A stretch of 64,000 nt of DNA, taken from the NCBI GenBank assembly GCA_017792445.1, contig CP051232.1, positions 806,001 to 870,000 on the forward strand, written 5' to 3'. The notes under the pieces are model-generated. The model saw only the letters and a list, made by a program, of their open reading frames with translations, searched no databases and was not told where the DNA came from. Shown here piece by piece: positions 24,987-33,599 of this stretch (its first letter is position 1; each line of letters opens with the position of its first letter). Position numbers and translations under genes: made by a program. Origin of the DNA: Maritimibacter sp. GTDB lineage: Bacteria > Pseudomonadota > Alphaproteobacteria > Rhodobacterales > Rhodobacteraceae.

Positions 24987-26204
24987 ATGACCGATCAGAC
25001 AGTCGCCGTCGCCGGCACGCAACCGGTTGGCGTCGAACGGGTCATTTCGCCCCGCGCCGTCCTTTTCGCCCTGTCGATGGGCGGCTTCGCCATCGGCACC
25101 ACCGAATTCGCCGCGATGGCGCTTTTGCCGAACTTCGCCGCCGACCTCGGCGTGTCCGAAGCGCGCGCCGCCGACGCGATCAGCGCCTATGCGCTGGGGG
25201 TCGTCGTGGGGGCGCCGGTGCTGGCCGTCGCTGGCGCCCGGATGCGCAAACGCATGCTGCTGATCTGGCTGATGCTGGCCTTCGCGGTGTTCAACACCCT
25301 GTCGGCCATGGCGCCCAGCTTTGGCCTGTTCACCGCCTCGCGCTTCCTGTCGGGCCTGCCGCATGGCGCCTACTTCGGCGTGGCCGCCTTGGTCGCCGCG
25401 TCCGTCGTTCCGCGCAACAAGCGGGCGTCGGCGGTGTCGAAGGTCTTCGTCGGCCTGACGATCGCCACGACCGTCGGCGTGCCGGCGGCAAGCTGGCTGA
25501 GCCAGTACATCGGCTGGCGCGCGGGCTTCGTGCTGGTGGGCGCGCTGTCACTTGCCACCGCAGTCGCCGTTCATCTGAAAGCGCCGCGCACCCCGGCGGA
25601 CCCGAACGCCGACCCGTTGAAGGAACTCGGCGCGCTGAAGAACCGCCAGGTGCTTTTGACGCTGCTGACCGGCGCCATCGGCTTTGGCGGGTTCTTCGCC
25701 GTTTACACCTATATCGCGTCGACGGTGAAAACGACGCTGGGCGGGTCCGAGACCGAGGTCGCGCTGATGCTGATGATCGCGGGCCTCGGCATGATGGTCT
25801 TCAACCTCGTGATGGGTCACCTTGCCGACAAGGCGATGAATGCTACGGCCTATATCGCGTTCGGCGGTGGCATCATCGTCTTGACCCTGTTCCCGCTGGC
25901 GGTGAACTACGGCTTCTGGGCGATGGGCCTTGTGATCCTGTTCATGGGGGTCCTCGGCGGCGTGTCCACCGTAATGCAGACCCGGCTGATGAATGTCGCA
26001 GGCGACGCGCAGCAACTGGCCGCCTCGCTTCATCACGCGGCGTTCAATACGGCGAACGCGCTTGGCCCCTTCCTTGCCGCCCGCGCCGTGGACGCCGGCC
26101 ATGGCTTCCCCGCCTCCGGTTACGTTGGCGCCGGGCTGAGCGCGGCGGGCCTTGTGCTGTTCGCCATCACCCTTTGGGACGCACGCCGCACCGGCATCGA
26201 GTGA
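24987..26204 (+). CDS. Major facilitator superfamily efflux transporter (AraJ-like)
   Basis: 405 residues with twelve hydrophobic segments. The N-terminal LSMGGFAIGTTEFAAMALLP, the RMRKRMLL loop after the third helix and the SGLPHGAYFGVAALVA stretch match the AraJ/YdhP drug:H+ antiporter branch (DHA1), which exports sugars, amino-acid derivatives or drugs. A central loop near residue 190 holds a polar stretch (PRTPADPNADPLKELG). The substrate cannot be assigned. GGAAAG is found upstream. It is convergent with the Gfo/Idh/MocA gene. Confidence 0.9.
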   Translation: MTDQTVAVAGTQPVGVERVISPRAVLFALSMGGFAIGTTEFAAMALLPNFAADLGVSEARAADAISAYALGVVVGAPVLAVAGARMRKRMLLIWLMLAFAVFNTLSAMAPSFGLFTASRFLSGLPHGAYFGVAALVAASVVPRNKRASAVSKVFVGLTIATTVGVPAASWLSQYIGWRAGFVLVGALSLATAVAVHLKAPRTPADPNADPLKELGALKNRQVLLTLLTGAIGFGGFFAVYTYIASTVKTTLGGSETEVALMLMIAGLGMMVFNLVMGHLADKAMNATAYIAFGGGIIVLTLFPLAVNYGFWAMGLVILFMGVLGGVSTVMQTRLMNVAGDAQQLAASLHHAAFNTANALGPFLAARAVDAGHGFPASGYVGAGLSAAGLVLFAITLWDARRTGIE

Positions 26205-26231
26205 CGCCGGCGCGTTTGTCCGGCGGCGGAC

Positions 26232-27197
26232 TTATTCTGCCGCCAGCACCATGTCGATCATCCGCTGCGTGCCGCGGCTGAACTCCAGCGGGCACGGATA
26301 GGCCGCCTCGCCGCGCACGGCGCGGCCAAAGTTCTCGACCTGCAGGACGTAGTGGTTCACGCCGGGCCAGCGTTCGGTCGTGACCTGCATGCCTTCGCGT
26401 TCCACCGTCACCTGCGCAAGTCCGAAGACATTCGCGTTGAACGGGCATGTCACCTTCATCACGCCCGCCTCGCCGTGGAACGTCATCTCTTGGCGCGGGA
26501 ACATCCGCATCGAGGTGATCGAGGAATAGCGGAAGGACGGGAAGTCGGCGGTGACATGGGCAAAGACGTCCACACCGTTCTCGCGCCGGATGGTCGACTG
26601 CACCGTCTCGGGTTCTTCGCCGGTGACGAACCGGGCCGAGCCGAAAGTATAGACGCCGATGTCGGGCAATGATCCGCCACCGGTTTCGGGCTTGTTGCGG
26701 ATGTTGCCGGGGTCGGCGCGGTTGTCGTACGAGAACACGCCGTCGACCAGCACCAGCTTGCCGATGGCGCCGCTTTCATACAGCTCTTTCGCGCGCTGCC
26801 ACTGGGGGTGGTGCACGATCATGTAGGCTTCTGCCGCCAGCAGCCCCGCCTTGTCCCGCGCGGCGATCAGGGTGTCGAACTCTGCCTCGGCCATGGTGAT
26901 CGGCTTTTCCGTCAGGACGTGCTTGCCCGCTTCCAGCGCCTTCACCGTCCATTCCACGTGCAGGTGGTTCGGCAGCGGGACATAGACCGCGTCGATCTCG
27001 GGGTCGGCGAGCAGGTCGTCATAGCTGCCGTGGACCTTCAGGTCGGGGCAGAACGCCTTGAAGCCTTCGGCCTTGTCCGGAGACGAGGTTGCCAGCGCCG
27101 ACAGCTTTGCCCCGCTTGCGGCGTGGATCGCCGGCGCCATGTGATTCTTCGCGAAATTCGCGGCGCCCAGAACGCCCCAACGGATCGGATCGGCCAT
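26232..27197 (-). CDS. Gfo/Idh/MocA-family oxidoreductase
   Basis: About 321 residues from the ATG at 27197, with GGAG upstream; a frame 15 codons longer lacks support. The Rossmann motif WGVLGAANFAKNHMAPAI (about 6-23) and VYVPLPNHLHVEW are followed by the family catalytic lysine motif VLTEKPITMAEAEFD, then AYMIVHHPQWQRAKEL. The C-terminal half is the usual beta-sheet substrate domain. These enzymes oxidise or reduce sugars or cyclitols with NAD(P); the substrate here is unknown. The AcuC-like gene follows upstream on the same strand with a 60-base gap. Confidence 0.9.
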   Translation of the reverse strand: MADPIRWGVLGAANFAKNHMAPAIHAASGAKLSALATSSPDKAEGFKAFCPDLKVHGSYDDLLADPEIDAVYVPLPNHLHVEWTVKALEAGKHVLTEKPITMAEAEFDTLIAARDKAGLLAAEAYMIVHHPQWQRAKELYESGAIGKLVLVDGVFSYDNRADPGNIRNKPETGGGSLPDIGVYTFGSARFVTGEEPETVQSTIRRENGVDVFAHVTADFPSFRYSSITSMRMFPRQEMTFHGEAGVMKVTCPFNANVFGLAQVTVEREGMQVTTERWPGVNHYVLQVENFGRAVRGEAAYPCPLEFSRGTQRMIDMVLAAE

Positions 27198-27257
27198 ATC
27201 ATCACTCCCATGAAAGATTTGGCCGGACGGTAGCGCAACCATCGCCGGGCCGAAAGG

Positions 27258-28433
27258 TCAGACCCAGACGCGCGCCATTGCCCTCACTCTTGCCTCCAGC
27301 CCGTCGAGCCGGGCGCGCAGTTCGGCGCCGACAGGGCCTTCGCGCGGGGCATCCCGCAGGGTTTCGAACAGCAAGGGAGAAGGGTTGCGGGCCCGGCTGT
27401 TGCCCGTCCAATGGATCGCCCGCATGACTTCTTCCGCCTCGACCGGCAGGCGGTCCGGGATCTCTTGTCGGGTCAGTGTGCCCCATACCCCGGTCCAGCA
27501 CCGGCCCACCGACCATGGGTTGTAGCCGCCCCCGCCCAACACAAGATAGCGAAAGGTAAGCGGCCTTAGCGCCGCCACCACCTCCCAATGTGCGTTGTTC
27601 GACAGCGCGAGGCGGGACAGCGGGTCTTCCTCCAGCGCGTCCGATCCGCATTGCAGGACCACCGCATCGGGACGGAAAGCGGCGACGGCGGGCAGGATCA
27701 GCGCTTGCAGCACGGCCCGCATCTCGGAGTCGTTGAACCCGCGCGGGACCGGCAGATTAAAGACCTGCCCGCCACCCTGATCCTCTAGCCCTCCGGTGAA
27801 GGGCCAGCGGCGTTCCTCGTGGACCGAGATCATCAGGGTGTCGGGATCGTTGGCAAAGGCGGCTTCCACCCCGTCGGGGTGATGCGCGTCGATGTCCACA
27901 TAGGCCACCCGGCGCACGCCGCGCGCCCGCATCGACAGGATCGCCAGCACCGGGTCGTTCAGATAGCAGAAGCCGTTCGCCCGGTCGGGCATGCCGTGGT
28001 GGGTGCCGCCCGCGGGATTGTAGATCACGCCGCCGCCCGCCAGCAGTTCGCCGGCAAGGATCGACCCGCCCGCCGCCGTCGCGGGGCGGCGGTACATCTC
28101 GGGGAACACGGGGTTCGAGGTTGTACCCAGCCCATGCCGGTCGCGGGTCTCTTCGGTGACCCGCTGTTCGACCTCTGCCCGCACCAGCGCGTCAAGATAG
28201 CCGGGACTGTGCCACGCGGCCAAAGCGGCGGGTTTGGCGCGCGGACTGGTGACGAAGCGGTCGCGCGGCAGCCAGCCCATCGCGCGGGACATGTCCATCA
28301 CCGTCGACACGCGCGGCACCCTCAGCGGATGCCAGCCGCCATAGCTGGACGTACGATAGATCTCGGCGCCGATGAACCGGGGGGCGGCGTCGGCGATTGG
28401 TTCACTCGTCAGCATATCTGCCCGTTGTATCAT
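27258..28433 (-). CDS. Histone-deacetylase-family protein (AcuC/acetylpolyamine amidohydrolase-like)
   Basis: 391 residues. The zinc-hydrolase motifs of the class I/AcuC family are in place. They are NPAGGTHHGMPDRANGFCY (the catalytic His pair), VAYVDIDAHHPDGVEAAF (Asp and His zinc ligands), VVLQCGSDALEEDPLS (Asp ligand) and YLVLGGGGYN (catalytic Tyr). The usual HHGDG is HHPDG here, a mild variant. Bacterial members deacetylate acetyl-CoA synthetase, acetoin-related proteins or acetylated polyamines. With prpE in this window a role in acyl-CoA synthetase control is conceivable, but the two genes are not adjacent. Confidence 0.9.
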   Translation of the reverse strand: MIQRADMLTSEPIADAAPRFIGAEIYRTSSYGGWHPLRVPRVSTVMDMSRAMGWLPRDRFVTSPRAKPAALAAWHSPGYLDALVRAEVEQRVTEETRDRHGLGTTSNPVFPEMYRRPATAAGGSILAGELLAGGGVIYNPAGGTHHGMPDRANGFCYLNDPVLAILSMRARGVRRVAYVDIDAHHPDGVEAAFANDPDTLMISVHEERRWPFTGGLEDQGGGQVFNLPVPRGFNDSEMRAVLQALILPAVAAFRPDAVVLQCGSDALEEDPLSRLALSNNAHWEVVAALRPLTFRYLVLGGGGYNPWSVGRCWTGVWGTLTRQEIPDRLPVEAEEVMRAIHWTGNSRARNPSPLLFETLRDAPREGPVGAELRARLDGLEARVRAMARVWV

Positions 28434-28663
28434 AGGGCCGGATCATTGGACGGCGCTTCCTCGTTTCGCTGTCCGCGTGGCGGACCTTCTGCGCTTAAGA
28501 TTGGTCGCGCGGCGCCGTTGTCTATCCTGAAACGGCACGGGTCCATGCGTGGCCGACGGCAACCGAAAGGTGACCCGCGCGGAAACCCTGACGCACCGCC
28601 GCAGCTTGCATTCCGCCCGGCGTCGAATATCTACATAATATCGACATCACTCCGGGACCGGAA

Positions 28664-29098
28664 ATGATCCGCTACGCGCTGAAATGCAACGAAGACCACG
28701 GGTTCGAAAGCTGGTTCGCCAGCGCCGAGGCGTTCGACAAGCTGTGCGCGGGCGGGATGGTGGCCTGCCCGGAATGCGGCTCGACCGAGGTGCGCAAGGT
28801 GCTGATGGCGCCGGGCGTCCAGACCGCGCGGAAGAAGACCGCCAAGCCCAAGGAAGAAAGCCTGAGCGCACCCGCGTCCGAGATGGAAACGAAGCTTGCC
28901 GAACTTCGCAAGCACGTCGAGACGACGTCGGACTATGTGGGCATGGGGTTCGCGTCGGAAGCGCGCAAGATGCACGAGGGCGAGATCCCGCACCGGTCGA
29001 TCTATGGCGAGGCGAAGCCCGAAGAAGCCAAGCGCCTGATCGAGGACGGCGTGCCGGTCGCGCCCCTGCCCTTCCGCCCCACCCGCAAGTCCAACTGA
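28664..29098 (+). CDS. DUF1178 family protein
   Basis: 144 residues. The N-terminal zinc-ribbon-like part MIRYALKCNEDHGFESWF ... CPECGSTEVRKVLMAPGV carries the cysteines Cys9 and the Cys-x2-Cys pair near residue 35. A lysine-rich linker is followed by the conserved C-terminal block SDYVGMGFASEARKMHEGEI and IYGEAKPEEAKRLIEDG. This is the DUF1178 layout, a conserved alphaproteobacterial family of unknown function whose N-terminus resembles FmdB-type zinc ribbons. It is followed by an SDR gene 39 bases on. Confidence 0.9.
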   Translation: MIRYALKCNEDHGFESWFASAEAFDKLCAGGMVACPECGSTEVRKVLMAPGVQTARKKTAKPKEESLSAPASEMETKLAELRKHVETTSDYVGMGFASEARKMHEGEIPHRSIYGEAKPEEAKRLIEDGVPVAPLPFRPTRKSN

Positions 29099-29137
29099 TC
29101 CCTTGCGCCTGATGGCCGCGCCGCTAGGGTCACGGCC

Positions 29138-29794
29138 ATGACAACACTCATTACAGGCGCGAACCGCGGCATTGGCCGCGCTCTTTTCGACAGCTACCTT
29201 GCCGACGGCACCGACGTGATCGGGACCAGCCGCGGCGCGACCCCGCCCGAAGGCAACTGGCTGACGCTCGACGTCACCGACCCCGCGGCGCACCGGGTTG
29301 TGGCCGAGCGGATGCAGGGCAAGCCGCTGGACCTGCTGGTGTGCAATGCGGGCGTCTATCTGGACAAGGGACAGTCTTTGAACGCGGGCTACCCGGCGGC
29401 GATGTGGGCCGACAGCTTCGCGGCGAACGTGACCGGCGTGTTTCTGACGGTGCAGGCTTTGCTTCCCTCGCTGCGCCTCTCCGAAGCGGGGCGGATCGCG
29501 ATCATCTCCAGCCAGATGGCCAGCCATGTCCGCGCGCCGGGCGGGTCGCTGATCTACCGCGCATCGAAAGCCGCGGCGCTGAACCTCGGGCGTAACCTGT
29601 CGACCGAGTTGAAGCCCGAAGGCATCGCTGTCGGCATCTATCACCCGGGCTGGGTCCGCACCGACATGGGCGGCACCGGCGCCGACATCTCGGAAGCCGA
29701 AAGCGCCGCCGGGCTTCGCGCGCGGTTCGAGGAACTCAGCGTCGAGATGACAGGCCGCTTCCTGACATGGGACGGTCGAGAGCATCCCTATTGA
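29138..29794 (+). CDS. Short-chain dehydrogenase/reductase
   Basis: 218 residues. The cofactor motif TLITGANRGIGRAL (about 3-16), DLLVCNAGVYLD (the NNAG-type motif), the active-site Ser in IAIISSQMASH, and the catalytic YRASKAAALNLGRNLS (YxxxK) are all intact, followed by YHPGWVRTDMGG. It is a compact classical SDR of the C-factor-like group (NAD(P)-dependent). The substrate is unknown. It is probably in the same transcript as the DUF1178 gene and is convergent with the threonine dehydratase gene. Confidence 0.9.
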   Translation: MTTLITGANRGIGRALFDSYLADGTDVIGTSRGATPPEGNWLTLDVTDPAAHRVVAERMQGKPLDLLVCNAGVYLDKGQSLNAGYPAAMWADSFAANVTGVFLTVQALLPSLRLSEAGRIAIISSQMASHVRAPGGSLIYRASKAAALNLGRNLSTELKPEGIAVGIYHPGWVRTDMGGTGADISEAESAAGLRARFEELSVEMTGRFLTWDGREHPY

Positions 29795-29853
29795 TGCGAG
29801 GTTTGCGGGCCTAGACGGCAGGACAGCGCAGGGCCGCCATCGCGGGCGGCGGC

Positions 29854-30810
29854 CTAGCCCGCCAGTACCCCCGCGAACACGCCGGCGTCGATGTTCCCGC
29901 CGGACAGGATAACCCCTGCCTTCTTACCCGCCATCGCGTCCTTCTCCTGCATCAGCGCCGCCAGCGCAGCCGCGCCGGAGCCTTCGGCAAGGTTGTGCGT
30001 GTCCTCGTACAGCACCCGCATTGCGTCCATGATCTCGGAGTCCGTCACGGTTACGAACCGCGCGGCACCCTTGGAATAGACGTCGAACGCCGCCTGCACC
30101 GGCACCCGCACCGCCATGCCGTCAGCCATGGTGTCGGCGGAATTCGTCTCGACCAGTCGCCCGGCCTCGACAGACAGGCGGGCGCAGGGCGCGCCCTCGG
30201 CCACCACGGCGACGATCTCGGTCTTCAGGCCCAGCGCGTCGCGGGCGAGGATGGTGCCGCAGATCCCCGACCCACAGCCGATGGGCACGTAAACCGTGTC
30301 GAGATCGGGCGCGGCGGTGAACAGCTCGTAGGCATAGGTGGCGACGCCGCGCACGAGTTCGTCATGGTAAGGCGGCACGATGGCCAGCCCCTGCTCTTCC
30401 GCGACGCGGAACGCTTCGACCCGGGCGGTGTCGAAGTCGTGGCCGTGCTCGACGAGTTCCGCCCCGAAGGCGCGCATCGACGCGTTCTTCTCGACCGAGT
30501 TTCCATGCGGCACGTAGACCAGCGCCCGCAGCCCGGCAGCCGTTGCGGCGCGCGCCTGACTTTGGCCATGGTTGCCGCGTGTGGCGGTGCAGATGCCGGG
30601 CACGTCGGGATGTGTGCGTCGCAGCCAATCGATGAAGGTGATGCCGCCACGGACCTTGAACGCGCCGGTGGGCGTGTGGTTCTCATGCTTGACCCAGACG
30701 TCGCATCCAAGCCGGGCCTTCAATTGCGGCCAGGCATATTGCGGGGTCGGCGGCATCTGGGTGTAGACCAGATCGGCCGCTCGCTTCAGATCGTCCTCGG
30801 TCAGGTGCAT
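29854..30810 (-). CDS. Threonine dehydratase-like PLP enzyme (no ACT domain)
   Basis: 318 residues from the ATG at 30810, with GGAGAT four bases upstream; a longer open frame to 31044 would run into lysC's leader. The PLP lysine is Lys52 in HTPTGAFKVRGG, with the serine/threonine-binding loop TATRGNHGQSQA and the phosphate-binding glycine loop PIGCGSGICG. It ends at GVILSGGNIDAGVF with no C-terminal ACT domain, so it is a short, non-feedback-regulated type (TdcB-like). It probably deaminates threonine or serine. Ectoine-derived amino-acid dehydratases are relatives, but no ectoine genes are present. Confidence 0.88.
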   Translation of the reverse strand: MHLTEDDLKRAADLVYTQMPPTPQYAWPQLKARLGCDVWVKHENHTPTGAFKVRGGITFIDWLRRTHPDVPGICTATRGNHGQSQARAATAAGLRALVYVPHGNSVEKNASMRAFGAELVEHGHDFDTARVEAFRVAEEQGLAIVPPYHDELVRGVATYAYELFTAAPDLDTVYVPIGCGSGICGTILARDALGLKTEIVAVVAEGAPCARLSVEAGRLVETNSADTMADGMAVRVPVQAAFDVYSKGAARFVTVTDSEIMDAMRVLYEDTHNLAEGSGAAALAALMQEKDAMAGKKAGVILSGGNIDAGVFAGVLAG

Positions 30811-30973
30811 CGGGATCTCCTTCTTGGACCCGAAACAACCGCATCCGGCGCGGGATTGCCAGACGCGGCGTCGATCCGGCCCGAATGCCCGCCAGGGCCG
30901 GCCAGTGCGCCCTTGCCTGTCCCTGCCGCCGCGCATATGACACCGGCGACCTGAAGATGGGAAATGGCCCCTT

Positions 30974-32212
30974 ATGCCGATCCTTGTTATGAAATTCGGC
31001 GGCACCTCTGTCGCCACGCTGGACCGCATCCGCCGCGCCGCCAAGCGCGTCGGCGTTGAGGTCGCAAACGGCTATGACGTGATCGTCATCGTCTCGGCGA
31101 TGTCCGGGGAAACCAACAAGCTGGTGGGCTTCGTCGAAGAGACCTCGCCGCTGTTCGACGCCCGCGAGTACGATGCTGTCGTGTCCTCGGGCGAGAACGT
31201 GACCGCCGGTCTGATGGCTCTGACGCTGCAAGAGATGGATATCCCCGCGCGCAGTTGGCAGGGCTGGCAGGTGCCGCTGAAGACGACCAGCGCCCACTCC
31301 GCCGCCCGGATCGAAGAGATCCCGCCCGAGAACATCATGGCGAAGTTCGGCGAAGGCATGAAGGTCGCGGTGGTCGCGGGGTTTCAGGGCATCAGCCCCG
31401 AGGGCCGGATCACCACGCTTGGCCGCGGCGGCAGCGACACGACGGCGGTGGCCTTTGCCGCCGCGTTCGGCGCCGAGCGCTGCGACATCTACACCGACGT
31501 GGACGGCGTCTATACCACCGACCCGCGGATTTCGGACAAGGCGCGCAAGCTGGACCGCATCGCCTTCGAGGAGATGCTGGAACTCGCCAGCCTCGGCGCG
31601 AAGGTGCTGCAGACCCGCTCGGTCGAGTTGGCGATGCGCTACAAGGTGAAACTCAGGGTGCTGTCCAGCTTCGGCGAGATGGACGAAAGCGCCGGGACTC
31701 TCGTGTGCGACGAGGAGGATATCGTGGAAAGCAATGTGGTTGCCGGTGTCGCCTATAGCCGCGACGAAGCGAAAATGACCCTGATCTCGGTGGCGGACCG
31801 TCCCGGGATCGCCGCCGCGATCTTCGGACCGCTGGCGGATGCGGGCGTGAACGTGGACATGATCGTCCAGAACATCGCCGAGGAAGGCCGCACCGACATG
31901 ACCTTCTCGTGCCCCACCAATCAGGTGGCGCGGGCCGAGGCGGCAATGAACAAGGCCAAGGAAGCGGGCGACATCAACTTCCACGACCTTGTGGCCGACA
32001 TCAATGTCGCCAAGGTGTCGGTCGTCGGGATCGGCATGCGCTCGCACGCGGGCGTTGCGGCGAAGATGTTCAACGCCCTGAAGGACGAGGGGATCAACAT
32101 CAAGGTCATCACGACCTCGGAGATCAAGATCTCGGTCCTCATCGACCGCAAGTACATGGAACTGGCGGTGCAGGCGCTGCACGACACGTTCGAGCTTGAG
32201 AAATCCGCCTGA
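30974..32212 (+). CDS. lysC: Aspartate kinase
   Basis: 412 residues, the monofunctional aspartokinase length. The N-terminal kinase motif VMKFGGTSVATLDRI (about 5-19) and the aspartate-binding region GRGGSDTTAVAFAAAFGAERC are present. Two tandem ACT domains in the last 150 residues (TLISVADRPGIAAAIFGPLADAGVNV and SVVGIGMRSHAGVAAKMFNAL, each split here) bind lysine and/or threonine for feedback control. It phosphorylates aspartate, the first step to lysine, threonine and methionine; threonine synthase is at 51442. An intrinsic terminator follows. Confidence 0.96.
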   Translation: MPILVMKFGGTSVATLDRIRRAAKRVGVEVANGYDVIVIVSAMSGETNKLVGFVEETSPLFDAREYDAVVSSGENVTAGLMALTLQEMDIPARSWQGWQVPLKTTSAHSAARIEEIPPENIMAKFGEGMKVAVVAGFQGISPEGRITTLGRGGSDTTAVAFAAAFGAERCDIYTDVDGVYTTDPRISDKARKLDRIAFEEMLELASLGAKVLQTRSVELAMRYKVKLRVLSSFGEMDESAGTLVCDEEDIVESNVVAGVAYSRDEAKMTLISVADRPGIAAAIFGPLADAGVNVDMIVQNIAEEGRTDMTFSCPTNQVARAEAAMNKAKEAGDINFHDLVADINVAKVSVVGIGMRSHAGVAAKMFNALKDEGINIKVITTSEIKISVLIDRKYMELAVQALHDTFELEKSA

Positions 32213-32240
32213 GGCGATGCCTTTCCGGCCGAACCCGAAG

Positions 32241-32266
32241 ACGCCCCGCGAGGGGCGTTTTTCTTT
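32241..32266 (+). terminator. Intrinsic terminator after lysC
   Basis: ACGCCCC (32241-32247) pairs with GGGGCGT (32252-32258) around GCGA, followed by TTTTCTTTT. It lies 28 bases after the lysC stop and borders the 3' end of the convergent Cache gene. Confidence 0.88.
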
Positions 32267-32280
32267 TGGCGGAAGGCGTT

Positions 32281-33384
32281 TCAGTCGCGGCGCATCAGGA
32301 CCTTGCCGTACAGCAGGCCCAGCAATGCCGTCGCGACCAGCGCCGCCAGCGCCACCCAAAGCGCGGTCGAGCGGACTTGGTGAAGCGGTTCGAGAATGTC
32401 TGACTCGGGCAGCCACGTGACCACCGTCCAAGGCGTCCGCTCAAGCCGCAGACGCTGAACGGCGGCCAGCCATGCCTCGCCATTCGCGCGGAAACGGGAC
32501 ACCCGGATTTCGCCCGCGAACAACCCGTCCAACCCGCCAGGGATCGACGCCGCGGCGCGGGTCAGCAGCGGGTCGGCCGCCCCCTCGACCGTGTTGAACC
32601 GGACGGTTCCGTCGGCGCCGGCCTCGGCCACGAAATCCTCTTCCGAGTGGGCGACGATATCGCCGCTGTCCGACACGATCGCGGCGGACCCGTTCGGGCT
32701 GATCTCGAGCCCTTCGAGGAAGGTCGACAACGACTCGATCCCGATGTCGACGCCCACCGCCCCCAGCACGCCCCCCGTCAAGGGGTCGTCGACCGGCATC
32801 GACACGGTGACACCGGGACGCTGCGACGAGAAGAAGATATAGGGCGGCGTCCACGACACGTCGTCGGCATCCAGCGCGGCCCGATACCATGGGCGGTCGC
32901 GCGGGTCATAGTCGTCCTCGGGCTCTTCCCGGCCCGACACCTGCCGAAATCGCTCGGTATGCCAGGACAGGGCAACTTCGCGATCGGGCGCGGCCGTTAT
33001 GGTCTTGAGCCTGAAGGCGGCGCGCGGCTCGCTTGCATCCCGGCTTACATACACGAAATCGCCGTTGGCGAAGCCGAAGTAAGCACCGTCGAAGTTGTCC
33101 CGCGTCTTCAACAGGTCGAACAGGTAGCGGCTGAGCGTCTCGCGGTCATCCGGCGCGACGACGCCCGCTTCCAGCAGGCGCTGCGACAGTTGCGCGGCAT
33201 CGTCTGCCGGGTCCAGAAAATCCTCGGTATAGGCTGTCGCGTCGCGTGCGATGCGGGCGGTCAGGTTCTCGGCAAATCGCAAGAGCACGTCCTGCGAGGC
33301 CCAGTAGGTGATGCCCAGAACCACAATAAGCGCGAGCGCCTGAAGGCCGACGAGGCCCACGATCAAAATCAGTCTGCGCGGCAT
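32281..33384 (-). CDS. Membrane-anchored Cache-domain protein without an output domain
   Basis: 367 residues. A membrane helix at about 5-29 is followed by a double-Cache (dCache_1) sensor (about 33-335), with YFGFANGDFVYVSRD, the ligand-pocket motif DPRDRPWYRAALDADDVSW and the second-module GAVGVDIGIESLSTFLEGL. A second helix (about 343-362) ends only ten residues before the stop (LLYGKVLMRRD). There is no HAMP, kinase, cyclase, GGDEF or chemoreceptor domain, and the lysC 3' end and terminator occupy the space that would hold one. It is either a truncated receptor or a stand-alone sensor that signals through a partner. Confidence 0.8.
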   Translation of the reverse strand: MPRRLILIVGLVGLQALALIVVLGITYWASQDVLLRFAENLTARIARDATAYTEDFLDPADDAAQLSQRLLEAGVVAPDDRETLSRYLFDLLKTRDNFDGAYFGFANGDFVYVSRDASEPRAAFRLKTITAAPDREVALSWHTERFRQVSGREEPEDDYDPRDRPWYRAALDADDVSWTPPYIFFSSQRPGVTVSMPVDDPLTGGVLGAVGVDIGIESLSTFLEGLEISPNGSAAIVSDSGDIVAHSEEDFVAEAGADGTVRFNTVEGAADPLLTRAAASIPGGLDGLFAGEIRVSRFRANGEAWLAAVQRLRLERTPWTVVTWLPESDILEPLHQVRSTALWVALAALVATALLGLLYGKVLMRRD

Positions 33385-33599
33385 GACTGCCGTCTCCTGT
33401 CCCTGTTTTCCGTCGCGATTATGCGTTAACTTTTTCCAACAGGTTTAAGGACATGACAGCCGCGAAACAACTGTGCCGCCGTTTCGGGCAGGCGCGGTTG
33501 CGGGGCTCTGCCCGGAGAATGATCGTTTCGCTGGCGCAATTCTGCGTTTAGGGTGGCAGCGCGGAACACGCACGGGATTGGCGGGACAGAATCAACGGC

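Noticed and set aside
33491-33520. A third copy of the dispersed repeat near the ptsP leader
   Set aside because: Only GGGGCTCTGCCC resembles the core. TATTTG and the 15-mer are missing and it is not near a stop codon.
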